60,000 nt of DNA, taken from Hydractinia symbiolongicarpus (taxonomy: Eukaryota; Cnidaria; Hydrozoa; Anthoathecata; Hydractiniidae). The first letter of the stretch is position 1, and the number at the start of each line of letters is the position of its first letter. The notes below the pieces were generated by a model, which did not search any database, was not told where the DNA came from, and saw nothing but the letters and a program-made list of their open reading frames with translations. The stretch lies in contig NC_079880.1 of assembly GCF_029227915.1 (NCBI RefSeq), forward strand, positions 23,252,501 to 23,312,500, in the 5' to 3' direction. The position numbers were made by a program, and so were the translations under genes. Below, piece by piece: positions 31,239 through 43,191 of the stretch.

Positions 31239-34200
31239 AAAAAATAAAATATTTACAGACGACTTCAAACAACTTTCTTCTTCGTGTTTCTAACCTCCTT
31301 TATTTTTTTGGCATTTTAAACTGTTAAATTAATACTGTCCTCGATCGCAACGCATATAATTGCTTTCCAACATGTTTCCTTAAGGCGGAAATCTTGTTTT
31401 ATTTTAGATCATCAGTGGTGCAGGCCGTTATTAGAATGGGCAAGAGTATGACATAAATAGATTCGTGCAACTTATTGACGATTATATTTGTTACCAAACT
31501 TCTCCCTCCGTTACAAATTTAAATCTATGCGAAGAGTTTGATCTTGTGAAGACAAGGAAAGTAAATATAGAGTATTATAGTAGCATCGACTACCATTTGG
31601 ATGACAACTGGAGGACCGTGTCAGGCAAAGCAAAACTGGAGGTATTGATAGGAAAAATTAAAGCTGAAAGTTACTCTCTAAATAACCACAACCTGTCTGC
31701 TTGTTTGTTTGTGCTTGCGGCATTTCTTTTTATTTGGTTTCGTGTAGTACTATGGGCATTAATTAAATTCAATACATTGCATTTCTTTTCACAAGAAGGT
31801 TTGTTGTACACATTTGTTTGATATATAACGAAATAGCTAATTAAGTTTCGTTTCCATTTCACTGCATTTTCCGCTATAGCACAATGCGCGTGTACACCTT
31901 TAAAAAACATGAGATATTTTGTGCAAGTGCGCATGCACTAACAAAAAAGCTGCATTTTGCTTTTATAGCGGCAAAAGCATTTATACAGAAACGACATTTT
32001 AGGCTCCCTGTGGTTTTAAACTTTTATTGGTATATATGATAAATTTTGGAACTATAATAAATCGCTTTTATTTATCACATGATTTTATCCGGCCAGTTCT
32101 TTTATAGGTGCTTCTTAACCAAATTTTTGAAAAAATATAACCAACTTTGCCAGTTACATTTAAACACACGCGATTTCCATATTATTATATTAGATGCAGG
32201 ATAAATTTTTGTGCGTTTGACGACTGTGTTATAAGAGATTCGTTATATAAATTCCGCAAAATTTATTTCTTCCCCTTCAGGGTGAAAGTATTGTTAGCAG
32301 AAAAGTGTAATACAAAATCCAACAAAGATGTTCCTTTATAGATGCACGATTTCTTATTCATGTTTAGTTTATAATAGGAGCTAATAATGTTTGAGTGGAA
32401 ATAGAAATTTTTCATTTTATAATCGGGATTCTGTGTGTTTATACTCACATTTTTATCGCAAGCTGTAAAGTAGATCTGCGAATCACCAGCAATTCGATCG
32501 CTTCATCACATAGTAGTTCTATCGTTGTCTATTTTGTAGTTTTTCCCACCGTTTTAGTAATTTCACTTTCTAAAAAAATAATCCGTTACCCTTATCTTAT
32601 TCTTAGATTTATTGTTGTAATGGAATATATTACTTTTTGCGGAGCGTAGGGAAGCGAGCGTAGAGAGCTGAGCGCAGCGGAGCCAATTTGGCATTTAAGC
32701 GCGTATTTTTTTTCTATTTTCTACTATACAGCGGGAGAAAATCAAATTTTTAAAAATTTTTGACGAAAGTGTCACTTTTTTCACTCGATAAGTCAAATCC
32801 CCTCAGTCTCGGTTATCCCGATTTTTTTCTGGTTACTTTACGCTGTGGGAACGAGGTCGCTAAATTTAAGAACACTGTCCCATTCGAAAATATCATTCGA
32901 ATAAAACTGTGAAAAAACAAAACAAGCTAAAAAGGTTTTTGCGTTGTTCATATGAGTTGCCTAAGTTAAGTTTGTGATATGTAACAACAACAGCTCATGC
33001 AATACGTCACGTTTGATTAGTCTTTGCACAGAGGCAACGTTAGCTAAAATTTTTGACTCAAGACACAAGCCAGGAACGATAGCTAGCTTTATAATTTGGT
33101 CTACAGCTTTTTGTTATTCCTGTATGAAAATAAGTATGAATTAGCTAGATAAATAAATTGAGATTTCTAAAGAATTTCTTACGACTATTGTGAAACAGCG
33201 AAGATAAAAAAAAAACAACATCTTTACACATAAAGCATATTGACGTGAACATTTTCCTGTAAAGGAATCGTCTGAACCTACTTTTTCTTTCTTTGTATGT
33301 ATTTTACAGATTGCACAACGTGAACAATAACGATGGCCGTTGTTTTGAAAAAGAATAGTCCTCGTAAAATTTTTAAATTCCAACATCAGTTGTGAGGAGA
33401 TGAAGTTTAAATTTGTTATTGTAAAAATTAAACGCAATCTTTTGTATGTTCATTCAGTTTGTTCATAATTTAATTTAGAGAATAAAATATTTAAACTGTG
33501 AAAAATAATGATGTTGTTTTTACTGTTTGTACAACAACAAAAAAGCTCCTGAAAAACAATGTTGTCCGTAACGTTATGCTTTGGTACGGTTCATCTATGT
33601 TTTGTTCGATTCATCAGATTTGAAGACACTGCAATGCAGGCCAATAGCCAGAATGCTCTATGAGAGTGCACATAACATTGCTCAGTTAACCTTTATTTCT
33701 GCTTTGTATGAAAATGTTTTTAAGTTTTTTTACTAAGCGCGTATTTTTTGATTCTCGATCTCTGATTTCTCTAGAATTTTTGTTAAACAAACAAAAAAAC
33801 CCTGGAAGCGAAAAAGTGTGTTTAATTATAGAAACCTATAAGATAATCTATGCTGCAAAGTGTTTGCTGTTTATACGCCCTAAAACAAATGCATATGTAA
33901 ATTCTTTTCCCAGAGATTATTCTTCGCAATCTTATAGTGGCTAGGGCCGCGCCAGCACGCATATATGAAAAAGTAAAGAAGAAATTCTGGGGAAGAGATT
34001 GCGTTTTACTCGAGGAACCTTTTTAAGATCTTATTTAAACTGTCTATTGGAGAAGATAAAAGTTCTTTCTATATTCGTCATGGAGTAGGATGTAAATATT
34101 TCGGTTGCGAACATAGGGACCTGTTCTCGCTCCGCAACCCTTTATATATTGATTTTGCTTTGCTTTTTATTAACGCTAACGAAAGGAGATTCTCATTTGC

Positions 34201-34485
34201 TTACATGATAGGTTAGTATTTTTCGCCTTAGCTTCATTGTTAATTTTGTCTTTTTTGAACACAGTGCATTGTTCTTAGTTAATATGCATCCAATTTTGTA
34301 AACATACCCCTAAAGACTTAGGGCAGATGATATCTACACTTTATGTAAGCACAGCATTTGTGTAGAAATAATGTTTTTTGTTTATCGTTTGTAAATTGTT
34401 CTCGCCTGTAAGACAATATAACATTCATTATGATATTGTTTTTTTAAGTAAATAACATTTTAAGGCTCTCCAACATCACCTTAGC
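31239..34485. other. No recognisable gene; probable Helentron 3' flank
   Basis: No domain was recognised. The frame at 31465-31821 has a hydrophobic stretch (LFVLAAFLFIWFRVVLWALI) but no family signature. A purine-biased GAGCG-rich patch lies at 32638-32690, and at 34118-34135 TCTCGCTCCGCAAC reads as a related word on the other strand. The 3' terminus of the Helentron should lie in this interval but was not identified. Confidence 0.35.
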
Positions 34486-34581
34486 ATAGCTGTTGTCTGT
34501 CTGTTCTTGCGCGAAAAAAAGGTCGTGCTGCAGAAACACGAAATGTGATATATAAAGAACGGGACACGGGCTATCGACTAG
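34486..34581 (+). mobile_element. Short Helitron-type remnant
   Basis: Contains TGTCTGTCTGTTC, GCGCGAAAA, GAAACACGAAATGTGATATATAAAG, then CACGGGCTATCGACTAG (CTAG at 34578-34581) followed by T. The word order is the same as in the units at 16.5 and 19.6 kb, so this looks like one very short, internally deleted copy. The 3' hairpin is degenerate (GGGACACGGG). Confidence 0.55.
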
Positions 34582-35591
34582 TCTTTGATATTACATTAGC
34601 TGAGTAACAAGTACGATGAAGTACAGGTAAACCTGTACTTGATAACATGGTGGAGCGCTTATTACCAGTATACTTTACGCCCCAAACACTGATTTAAATA
34701 AAATACATGCCTGTTGTAACTCACTATGCCAAGTATGGCAAATCTTCCAATGATACCAAGCAGTCAAGTCCACACATTATATTTCAGCCGCTAAGTCAAA
34801 AGTGAAGGTTGGATACTTTCCACAATAGAGTTAAAATTATACCAAGCTTTCTGCCTTTTTTTTTTAGGAAATTGGATGCTTTTTAAAATCCTCTATTAGA
34901 AATCGATTGACATAAATGTCAGCCCAATAAATAAATTAATAATCTATTTTGCTCGGAATATTTTGTCACTTCGAAACAGAAAAAACGTGGTTAAAAAATA
35001 AATTGGATGGTGATGTTGAAATGAGATCAACATGCACTTGATGTACTTCTTAGAAATTCCTTGATAGGCAGAGATAGGCAATAAAAAAGAATTGATTTTA
35101 AAAATCGCAACATGTTTTTTGTAAAATTAACGTCAGACTGGTACTACGATGAAGAAAATATCTCAGTGCTGAGGTTACATTTTTCGGTCCTAATCCCTAA
35201 CTGACCAAAGTTTATTTAGAAGATCATTGTAGTTGTTCGTGTACGTACATGTAAAGTGTCACTTGGCTTGCGTTCGTGTTCAAAAAAGTTATCATAAAAC
35301 CTTTAGTTTTTATTAACATAGTATTTATAATTTTTATTAAATGTTTCAAATGTACGTACAATAAGAAAAATAAACATACGTGGCTTTTGACGTAGGGTTT
35401 GTCCAAATATTTTACATGCATGTGCATTTCAGACTTCACACGCAATTGTCAAAATTGTTTTATTACTAAAAATATAATCACAGTTTCGGTTCTTGTTTTA
35501 AAAGGCCTTCTTTATAGCAAATGAGTTACCTGGAACCTTTACTTAAAGTACAAGGTTGCTGTCTATAACTAATTGTTTTCTTTTCGTTTAG
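34582..35591. other. No recognisable gene
   Basis: AT-rich sequence; minus-strand frame 35224-35445 has no recognisable feature. Confidence 0.4.
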
Positions 35592-35764
35592 ATAAAGTGC
35601 TGAAGAAACTAGAAATCTTGGCGACTAAAGACGCTCATCATTTAGCTGGTAAAGACACCCAACAATGGAATGGTGGCGATAACTTCACTACTTCAGACGG
35701 TGGAAAGATTTCAACGCAAACCAGATTTACAAATCTCTTATACAACTTTAACTGGCAATGTTAA
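35592..35764 (+). CDS. Possible terminal exon, unknown protein
   Basis: A pyrimidine-rich acceptor (TTCTTTTCGTTTAG) is followed by a frame of about 57 codons with ordinary, non-repetitive composition (KVLKKLEILATKDAHHLAGKD, shown here only in part as LEILATKDAHHLAG), ending in a TAA at 35762-35764. An AATAAA occurs about 80 bp downstream. No upstream exon or homologue was recognised. It could be a chance frame. Confidence 0.25.
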
Positions 35765-36765
35765 TAGCAAAACAATAACTTATCGCAGTATTCCTTTTTC
35801 TCCGTCTTCCCCGTACTATGAAACGTTATGGTTGTCGCTGTAAATAAAATTTAATCCAAGCGTGTTTTAAGAGGATAATTTAAAGAAAATCAAAGATAAA
35901 TTTGTTTTGGCAAATTACGATACATTAGAAATGTATACGTTGCTTACAGCGTTCAGTGTTGTTTAGTCAATATAGAGACGTCGTTTGTAGGGTATTTTTT
36001 AATGCCACAATACATTGTACGCAATTTTAGCCATAGTCGTAATATATCGCACAGACGTAAACACAATGTATATTATATTGTAACTCAAACGTTTTTTTAG
36101 TTAAACCACTTTAATTTAAAAACGTGTAGCGGTTCCAAATTGAATCAATTTCAGAAAAAACATCTCTTTTGTTTTCTATGTATTACAAGAACAAACGCAA
36201 AAACTATTTACAATCTTTTAGCTGTAAAGTATTATAAACCAGTTTCTCTGAATAGTTGTAGAATATTGCATACATTGTAAAAAACAAAATTTTCATCTTG
36301 TCACTTAATGTTTCTATTGACACTGGTTATTCTATCTTTTTGCTGACAGCGTGTGTTTTCTGTGAATAAATAAAAAATATCAATAACATTTTTATCACGC
36401 CTTAGGTATGATTTATTTAGATAGAGTATTGGCTTTCAACCCTGACCGAGACATGAATGTGACTGTAAAGCTGCAAATCAACCACTCCTGCTCAGACTGC
36501 AAAAAAATTTGATGCGATTTGCTAGTAACTGATTTGCGTTTGTTGTTTCTATGGGAATTTTGTTTTTAAAATGAAAGCATAGGTAACAAAATAGTTAGCT
36601 GCGATGATGATACTTGCAATAAAGCCATTTTGCAGATCCTTTTTTAGTGCAAATAATAACTGGAATGAAAAAATAATGTTGAAAAAAAACGTCTAATGTT
36701 GCATCCTACCTAAACGTTTATACAGGTGTGAAGGAGTTCATTTTAGATAAAGTTTATGTTTTTAT

Positions 36766-37035
36766 ATGAGAATATACGTTTTGCTTACTTGTGATGTTAA
36801 TGGTTCTGTATACAAAACAGAAGCAGAGAGTTCACACCTGTTTAAAAAGTTAGCTAGTGCAACAAAATCTGCTCTACATCAGATCGATCGCCGAGAGGAA
36901 TACAACATGGGGAGGGTGAAACTGTTGTCTAAATCGCAGCCATTGAATATTTTATACTGTGATGAAGATAAAATCATGTTGGTTAACAATTCATGTGTAA
37001 TTCAAAAGCTCACAGGGCTAGTAATGTTAAAATAA
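36766..37035 (+). CDS. Hypothetical 89-codon ORF
   Basis: Begins with ATG and has a mixed, protein-like composition (FKKLASATKSALHQIDRREE). No signal peptide, domain or relative was recognised, and no regulatory context supports it. Long A-run after the stop (37060-37071). Confidence 0.2.
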   Translation: MRIYVLLTCDVNGSVYKTEAESSHLFKKLASATKSALHQIDRREEYNMGRVKLLSKSQPLNILYCDEDKIMLVNNSCVIQKLTGLVMLK

Positions 37036-38261
37036 GTATAAAGAAAAAATCTAGATTTGAAAAAAAAAAAAACTTTTTTGACCTTAAAATTTGGATAACT
37101 CAACGCATAAAATAAGTTCTCTAAGTTCGATCGGAAGTCACTACTACTATACCTCTATCACAATCCAAAAATATTGTTTTTGAAAACGATTTGCAAACTT
37201 ATTCTAAAAAGAAAATGTCCTTAAGTATTTGACCGGACTTTTTCCTTATCCTAACGGCTTAGTTTACCAACATTGCTTTTAAATCTTTAAACTACAGACA
37301 AAATTACAATAAAAAACTGTTTATGTCTTCACTGGATTTGTACATCACTACATGTACATCATCCATATAATTGGTATATAATTGAAACTAAGTCGAACTT
37401 GAAGCTATACTCCTGAAAAGCAGGACATCAAGACATTTCTTTCCCTTATTATACTACAGTCAACATAATTTCACAATAGCCATGAAAGTATTTTTTCACT
37501 AAATACAAAATAACTATAGCCCTATCTACACTTTAATTACTGCAACATAATCGGCATGGTTTTATTATTGGAGGGCCTAGAGAAGTATAAAGACAAAATT
37601 CCCAGGCCTAATCTAACTAGCAATCTAACACCTGGCTTTACTCTATACTGATTCAGAATATACGGGAAAATTACAAGTCAAATAAAATCTTACAGTTTCA
37701 GTTGAAAAAAACAACATATGTATTTTCCCTTAACAATTTCGTACAATTACATTTTGAAAAATTGCCCGACATTAACCATTAATTAATTGAACAATTAATT
37801 AATTGAATTATCTTTGCTTAACACACATGTTCTAGTGTTAAAATTTATCACGGTTTGCGTGCAATGCCTTTGCTTAAATTGTAATTTACCAGTTAAAATC
37901 TACGTACGCCTAAAAACCACTTCAAGACGTCCTAGTTTCAGGCATTGAAAAGAGTAAATCTGCTCTGAATTAAAAAGTATAGTATTTTTAACTGTCAAGT
38001 TTTTGATGCTTAAGTTCAAAACCGAATAAACAACGTGGAACCTGCTTAAACCGCTCATTCTGCTAAGCGATCACGTCTTTAGGATAGACATTTTGATTTG
38101 TCCCGGACGTGTTCTTTAAGAAAATCTCACATCGCCGAGTGCTGGATCCCATATGAATTCCATAACGGGGACAGTTTCTCAAACCCGAGCAAGAGTCGCT
38201 CCTTGTCCAGTTACTGTGAGCAAATTTCAGTTAAAATCTTTCCAGAATGAAACTTCTTTAA
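37036..38261. other. No recognisable gene
   Basis: AT-rich; nothing recognised except the short inverted/direct TTAATTAATTGAACAATTAATTAATTGAA motif near 37778-37806 (AT-rich direct repeat). Confidence 0.4.
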
Positions 38262-38515
38262 ATCGCACTATATTGTTTGTGACACAAGCCTCTAGTGTAC
38301 GGATGTTCTACCGCATTTTGCATTGTTGAAGTATGTTGTATGAATACTATTTCGCGTATAAATTAAAGGGCACTTGAGCGAAATTAACAATATAAATACA
38401 AAGGATTGTCAATGTAATATATTCAAGAAAGTATTTGACGGCAAATCAATACAATATAAATGATTTGCCAATGTTTACGATAGGTTACGGATCTTTACGA
38501 ACTGTTGGACATGTG
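38262..38515 (+). promoter_or_regulatory. Promoter/5' leader block of secreted peptide gene 1
   Basis: This 250 bp block is clearly homologous to 51684-51960 upstream of the second peptide gene. Shared words include TTTAAATCGCACTATATTG, ACAAGCCTCTAGT, GAAGTATGTTGTAT, GGCGTATAAA/CGCGTATAAA and TATAAATACAAAGG (TATA at 38391). It probably holds the core promoter and an untranslated first exon. In gene 1 it lies about 4.4 kb before the coding exon, with transposon sequence between them; in gene 2 the gap is about 0.2 kb. Whether transcription still reads through and splices is unknown. Confidence 0.6.
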
Positions 38516-39940
38516 AACACATTCCTGAACATAAAGAAACAGAACTGGGTACATATTCTTTGAAGTGAAAAAAAGTAGAAGACGGTGAGATGAAATGAAA
38601 GTTAATGACATTTATACAGATTTTTGGAAGCACAACAGCCAAAAGGCACTAAAATTAATTTTTAACTATATTCGCTTTCATTAAAAAGCGAAAAAAAAGT
38701 GTCACAAATTTAAAAAAGATATTTCGGTCTTTAACTAAATTTATTTGACTCCTGCAGATATTTTCTACCTAAAGAAATGAGTGTTCGTGTTCATTGTTCT
38801 CAATGCAAAATCAAACATTACGTCGCACGGAAACTGGTCTATAGCTATATTACATTTTGTAGTTCTTTTCTGGAGAAAAATTAGATGAAAAAAATTAAAA
38901 TATTATTGTTATGAAAATAAAAATATTATTGTGATAAAATTAAATTTCCCACATTAAGGTCTAAAACGTTGATGAAAAAGAAATGTTAATTCGTATCATT
39001 TTTCTGTTTTTTATCAATATGGTAGAGTGTGTGATATCTCGTCTTTTTCTTGCTTATATGATAAAACTGTAATTCTCGCAATTTCGTTTTTGATTGGATG
39101 GAACAAATCACGTGGTAAAATAAAGTATTTCATTAGCTGGAAAATTTATTGTATTCTTATTTAAATTTACCGTGACGGGAGCTTTGTGATAAATTAATGC
39201 ATGGGCAAAGTCACGGGAAGTTAAACATTCTTATTGCCGATTTTGTTTAAAATGTTTTTTTGCAGTTTTTTAAATAACTAGTCTTTTCGCGCTAAGATTG
39301 TGTTTAGGATTGAGTTAATGATCTAAAACCCAAAAAATTTGTAACATTTTCTTTAAATGCATGTTATGTTATTTTTACGTTTTGCATTTGTTTCATGTCT
39401 TTTGCCCGAGTGAGCATTGGACAAAGGTATAAATGCATAACACTTTCTGACAACATTTAAGGTTTAGTAATGGTACATTTGGTTTTGTCACTTCTCTCAT
39501 CATCCGAATAAGCGTCCCCTGAGGCTTATTATTCCGAGAAAAGGCCTTGTAATTGGTCTCCAAATGGCTGCGGAGCGTGGGACAGGATCCTGTAGGTTCG
39601 CAAGCGAAAACTTTTCAGTGAGTTATATCTATTTAATTTATTATTATTTTATTACTATTCTCTTCATTTTATTGCTTTTCTTTGTATTGTAACATTTTAT
39701 CACATAGGAATTCTATTGTAAATTAATTTTAACACTTTCATACACTTATATCATACACATGTGTATAAAATTTATTTTTATTCAGTCGAAAATGAACGAT
39801 GTAACACAATCGAAACATTTACCGTAAACTTAAAGATGTTGTTTTTACTTTAAATTTATCAAAAGGTAAATTTTTATATATCTTTTATAATTTTTTTTAA
39901 GTGATACAAAATTTTTTGGGTAAACTGTGCGTGTTATATA
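38516..39940. other. No recognisable gene
   Basis: Sequence between the duplicated promoter block and the piggyBac remnant. AT-rich, no domain recognised; probably part of the inserted DNA or an enlarged intron of peptide gene 1. Confidence 0.4.
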
Positions 39941-40036
39941 ATGTCAAAACGAAAAACAATTACTTCCAATAAAGCAGTGCAAGATATTTTGAAGTATATA
40001 GAAGACAAAGAGAATGAGAATATTGATGATTTATGT

Positions 40037-40986
40037 CATTTGGTGCTTTGCTTTTCGGTAGCGTGAGGCTAACTTTAGCTTTTTCTGTGCCTGCCTCTTC
40101 TTTTGGTGGATCTTTAATTGCCTCTTCCACTTTCGTAACTACTTCTTTCTTTGGAATTGAAGCTGGTGTCATACAGAAATTCATTCCTTTTGATAGAAGG
40201 TTTGTTTCTTCTGTCGTGAGTTATCTGTTGGAGAGATTCACAATCCATTTGCTCTTGTCTATGCCCGTTTGTGTATCATCATTGGATCTGTCATTGATTT
40301 TGTTGAACTTTTTAATGTGTCTGTCTTTAATCGATCTCATTTCTTTTTCATACATGCTATCGTGAATATTCCTAAAATGTTTATATGGGTCGGTGGAAAG
40401 TCGTGGTTTGATGGTGTTGTCAAGATCAAGTATTTGACGATGTAGGGTGTTACGTGATTTAGGTGGATTCTTTCTTGCAACAACTGGCGGCTTGCGCGCT
40501 GTAAGATTTTCTTACTTCTTTCAGTCCTTACTCTGCAGGTAAATCGAAGATCTTTAGGCGTTATTTTGTTGTGAAGACAACGTAGAGAAAACCAAAGATG
40601 GTTAGAGTATCGTGCGTGTTTTATTCTTGATTTCTTTAGCGATCTGACTTCTGCCAAGATGAATTCTCCATATTGCTGTTTGATATTATTGAAGATATTA
40701 TTTTAGTTTTTCTGTTCAGTATTCATATTACTGTGGAAAGTTTATCATTTCTTGAACATCATAGTTTAGTAGGCGACGTTTCAGGAGATCCTTCTCCCAT
40801 CATCAGGCAAAGTAAAATGATGTTGAGCATGTATTTATATAATTGCAGAGGATCGAAATTCATAAAAATTAACTAATCAGAAACGAGCTGATAATTACAG
40901 TTAATTACGGTAATTAACATTTTCGGACCTAGATGTAGGTAAATAAATCTTCTGTAGGGCTGGTAACCAAATCTCATTATAATATC
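40037..40986 (-). mobile_element. Retroelement-like insertion inside piggyBac remnant
   Basis: A piece of about 950 bp flanked by near-identical GATGATTTATGT (40025-40036) and GATGATTATGT (40987-40997), a probable target-site duplication of 11-12 bp. The minus strand encodes a recognisable retroelement leader protein (separate entry). This length of duplication and the truncated content fit target-primed insertion of a LINE or Penelope-like element. Confidence 0.55.
40040..40657 (-). pseudogene. Retroelement leader protein fragment (Penelope-like or related)
   Basis: Read on the minus strand from 40657, the first frame contains SNHLWFSLRCLHNKITPKDLR followed by KKILQRASRQLLQERI, a pattern I associate with the region ahead of the reverse transcriptase in Penelope-like and related elements. 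The reading then changes frame near 40340 and continues with KKFNKINDR, DKSKWIVNLSNR, a stop, and LSKGMNFCMTPASIPKKEV, which fits the NLS-x-R-x-L...LL-x-KGLNFA-x-TP-x-x-IP pattern of the same proteins. No reverse transcriptase follows, so the copy is truncated. The overlapping plus-strand frame at 40033-40365 is its shadow. Confidence 0.6.
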
Positions 40987-42154
40987 GATGATTATGTTGT
41001 TTGAAGAATCATAACGTCAATTTTCAGAACGTTATGGTTTGCCAATGTCAAGAAGTCGATTTTGTTTTCTGCTTGGCCACTTTTGCTTCGGCAATTTAGA
41101 AGACTGACAAAGAAGGTGAGAACATGATCGATTTGCTGCTATTAGAGAGATTTTTGAAAAATTCAATGATAATTTTGAAAAAATTTAGTTCCCGAAGACT
41201 AACTGTCGTTGGACGATACTTCATATCCAATTTGAACACATGTTCCATTCAAACAGTATAACACAGACAAATCTACTAAGTATGATCTGCTATTTAAAAG
41301 CATCAATGACGCCAGTACACATGCCTAACACACGGTATTGTGGCAATCCAACAGTTGAAGCTAATGAGTATTACGTCTCTAGTACGTTAAATTATATCAC
41401 ACGGCTAGTGAAGAAGCTGAGCAAACAACAATACTAGTTTCGCTATTTCCGAATGGTTGCTGAATAGAGGATGGTAGGAACATTCCAGACATGTAGAAAT
41501 TCCAGACGTGTAGAAATACCACCTGAAATAAAACGCATCATCAATTGGGAGGTAACCATTAACGAAATATAGTGGGAGAGAGACGGCAATAGGAACTTAT
41601 CCAGTTATGTTGTGAAGATATCTCAGGAAAGAAGAACGTGCTCATGTTATTAACAGTTGAATCTATCTTGGGCAAACAAAAGACGATCCTCCAAAACCGG
41701 CAATATACAAATTGTACGATTTTAGGAAAAGAGAAACGGATATTGTAGATCAGAAAATGGGGAGATACTCAACAAAATCGAAAAAAAAAGAGTGGACAAA
41801 AGTCACGTCTTTTACCTCCTGAATACCGTACGTGTAAATACACACACAATTTTTCATTGGGTAACAATCTGACTTCAATAGGAAACTCCTTTCAATTTGT
41901 TGCGCAGTTAGTGGAGTCACTGGTATTACCATTTATTGAATCTCGTTCTACAGTAGGACTTGGTACCTATTGGTACCTATTATACGGAAAATAGCTCTTC
42001 TTCTTGGACATGATTTGGAAAATAAAAATACCGTTGAATTTCAACAAAAAGAAAAGAAAACAAGTTATCCAAAAACAAGAGTGATTGTCAACGGTGTGGA
42101 AATGCCGTATGCATAGATCATGGTTACTATATCTGCATATGTTGCGCGAAATAA

Positions 42155-42933
42155 ACTGACATTGATTTAAGATAAGTTATGTATATATTTGTAAGTTTAT
42201 GTAAATGATTTAGTAAATTAACGTTGCTAACTAAAACAAATTTGACATCAGCAATAACTTAAAACTTCTCTAATATCTCATATATGTATAACAACAACTA
42301 TGACTCAGTATAATATTATTTCGCATTCAAAATCGGTGAAACAATTAATTTTTATTTAGCTAAAGCAAATACTCCCCCGTAGTGAAGTACAAAATCAGTA
42401 ATACGCCGCAGAACTTCCTGCCGAAACGGCTGTATCATTCGGATTAATATCGGATTACTGACTTTGTTTTAAACCCTGCATTTATTCCAAAAATTATTGC
42501 AGTTTGTGATTAAAAAGTTATTTTCCCGCATTAGCAATGTTAGCGTGTTTCGTGCTTAGGAACTTTCGCGTAAGTTCACAGATTTGTGCACAACAATAAA
42601 TCAAAACAAAAGAAATGTTACAAGTTGCGCTACAAATATAAACTAATTACGGAGCTATAATTGCTTCATAAACTAAACTTTAAGTTTCTTCTTGTTTAAT
42701 GCCATACCATATGTCATGCGAGAAGATGTTTGTTCTCATCCTGTTTAACAATGTTATCTTTTGACGGCATTCGATTATTATTTTTAAACAATGTTTTTAT
42801 GCAGGAGGAGCGTTTAGTTAAAGAGAAACATCTGTAGATTTTTGTTGCCTTACTAAAGAGCTTCTCACAATTCTTTCGCTATTATATGCCATATATTTCA
42901 CATATGCCTCAGTGTATATTTTTTGTTATTTAG
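42155..42933. other. Non-coding upstream of peptide gene 1
   Basis: No gene recognised. The last 45 bp (from CAGTGTATATT at about 42910 through GTTATTTAG) match the sequence before peptide gene 2 and form a splice acceptor ending at 42933. Confidence 0.5.
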
Positions 42934-42944
42934 ACTAGGCAAAC

Positions 42945-43175
42945 ATGAAGGTTTTTTTAAAGATTCTACTTCTTGTGCTGTTACTTTCAATTCTTTTTGA
43001 ACTTCAGTCAGAGGCAAAAAAAAGTCATAATGGCGTCTTTCGGCGGCTTCATGGCAGACATCATTCAAAACGAAGGGTAGCCCCACGACGCTGTGGTATT
43101 GTTTGGGTGAGAAGAATGTTTCGATATCGTCATATTACATATTATCAACGAGTGAAATTAAGACAATGTACGTAA
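42945..43175 (+). CDS. Small secreted cationic two-cysteine peptide, paralogue 1
   Basis: A 76-residue precursor. The ATG lies 11 nt after a conserved splice acceptor (42932-42933), so the coding region is probably one exon. Residues 1-24 form a clear signal peptide (MKVFLKILLLVLLLSILFEL, cleavage likely after SEA). The predicted mature part (about 52 residues) has no acidic residue and about 17 Lys/Arg, plus five His. A HHSKRR stretch at 39-44 is a possible furin-type site that would release a C-terminal segment in which Cys50 and Cys75 enclose 24 residues alternating basic and hydrophobic/aromatic positions (IVWVRRMFRYRHITYY). This design fits disulfide-closed beta-hairpin antimicrobial peptides of the arenicin type. 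That is an inference, not homology I can prove. AATAAA (43186-43191) lies 10 nt after the stop. The gene is paralogous to 52168-52404. Confidence 0.75.
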   Translation: MKVFLKILLLVLLLSILFELQSEAKKSHNGVFRRLHGRHHSKRRVAPRRCGIVWVRRMFRYRHITYYQRVKLRQCT

Positions 43176-43185
43176 AAAAGCGACT

Positions 43186-43191
43186 AATAAA
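43186..43191 (+). terminator. Polyadenylation signal, peptide gene 1
   Basis: AATAAA in the conserved context CGACTAATAAACATTGCTTC, shared with gene 2. Confidence 0.65.

Larger units (their letters stand above)
39941..42154 (+). pseudogene. piggyBac-type transposase remnant, split by an insertion
   Basis: The N-terminus is MSKRKTITSNKAVQDI (39941 on), typical of piggyBac proteins. It is interrupted near 40036 and resumes after 40987. The next hallmark is MSRSRFCFLLGHFCFGN (41047 on), followed by the DRFAAIREIFEKFN block. Then come RYCGNPTVEANE, KPAIYKLYDF with DIVDQKMGRYSTKSKKKEW (the conserved GGVDxxDQ...YS region), and YLLNTVRVNTHT. At the end is the Cys-rich zinc-binding tail CQRCGNAVCIDHGYYICICC (42090-42154). 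Frame changes, stops and loss of the central catalytic part make it inactive. I did not find its inverted repeats or TTAA sites. Confidence 0.8.

Noticed and set aside
31465-31821. Frame with a hydrophobic segment after the Helentron
   Set aside because: Could suggest a membrane protein, but there is no homology, start context or conserved motif; probably chance.
36747-37035. Extending the ORF at 36766 upstream to the TTTTAG acceptor at 36746
   Set aside because: In that frame a TAA follows the acceptor at once, so the site cannot serve this ORF.
40033-40365. 110-codon plus-strand frame
   Set aside because: Antisense to the recognisable minus-strand retroelement leader; no family signature of its own.
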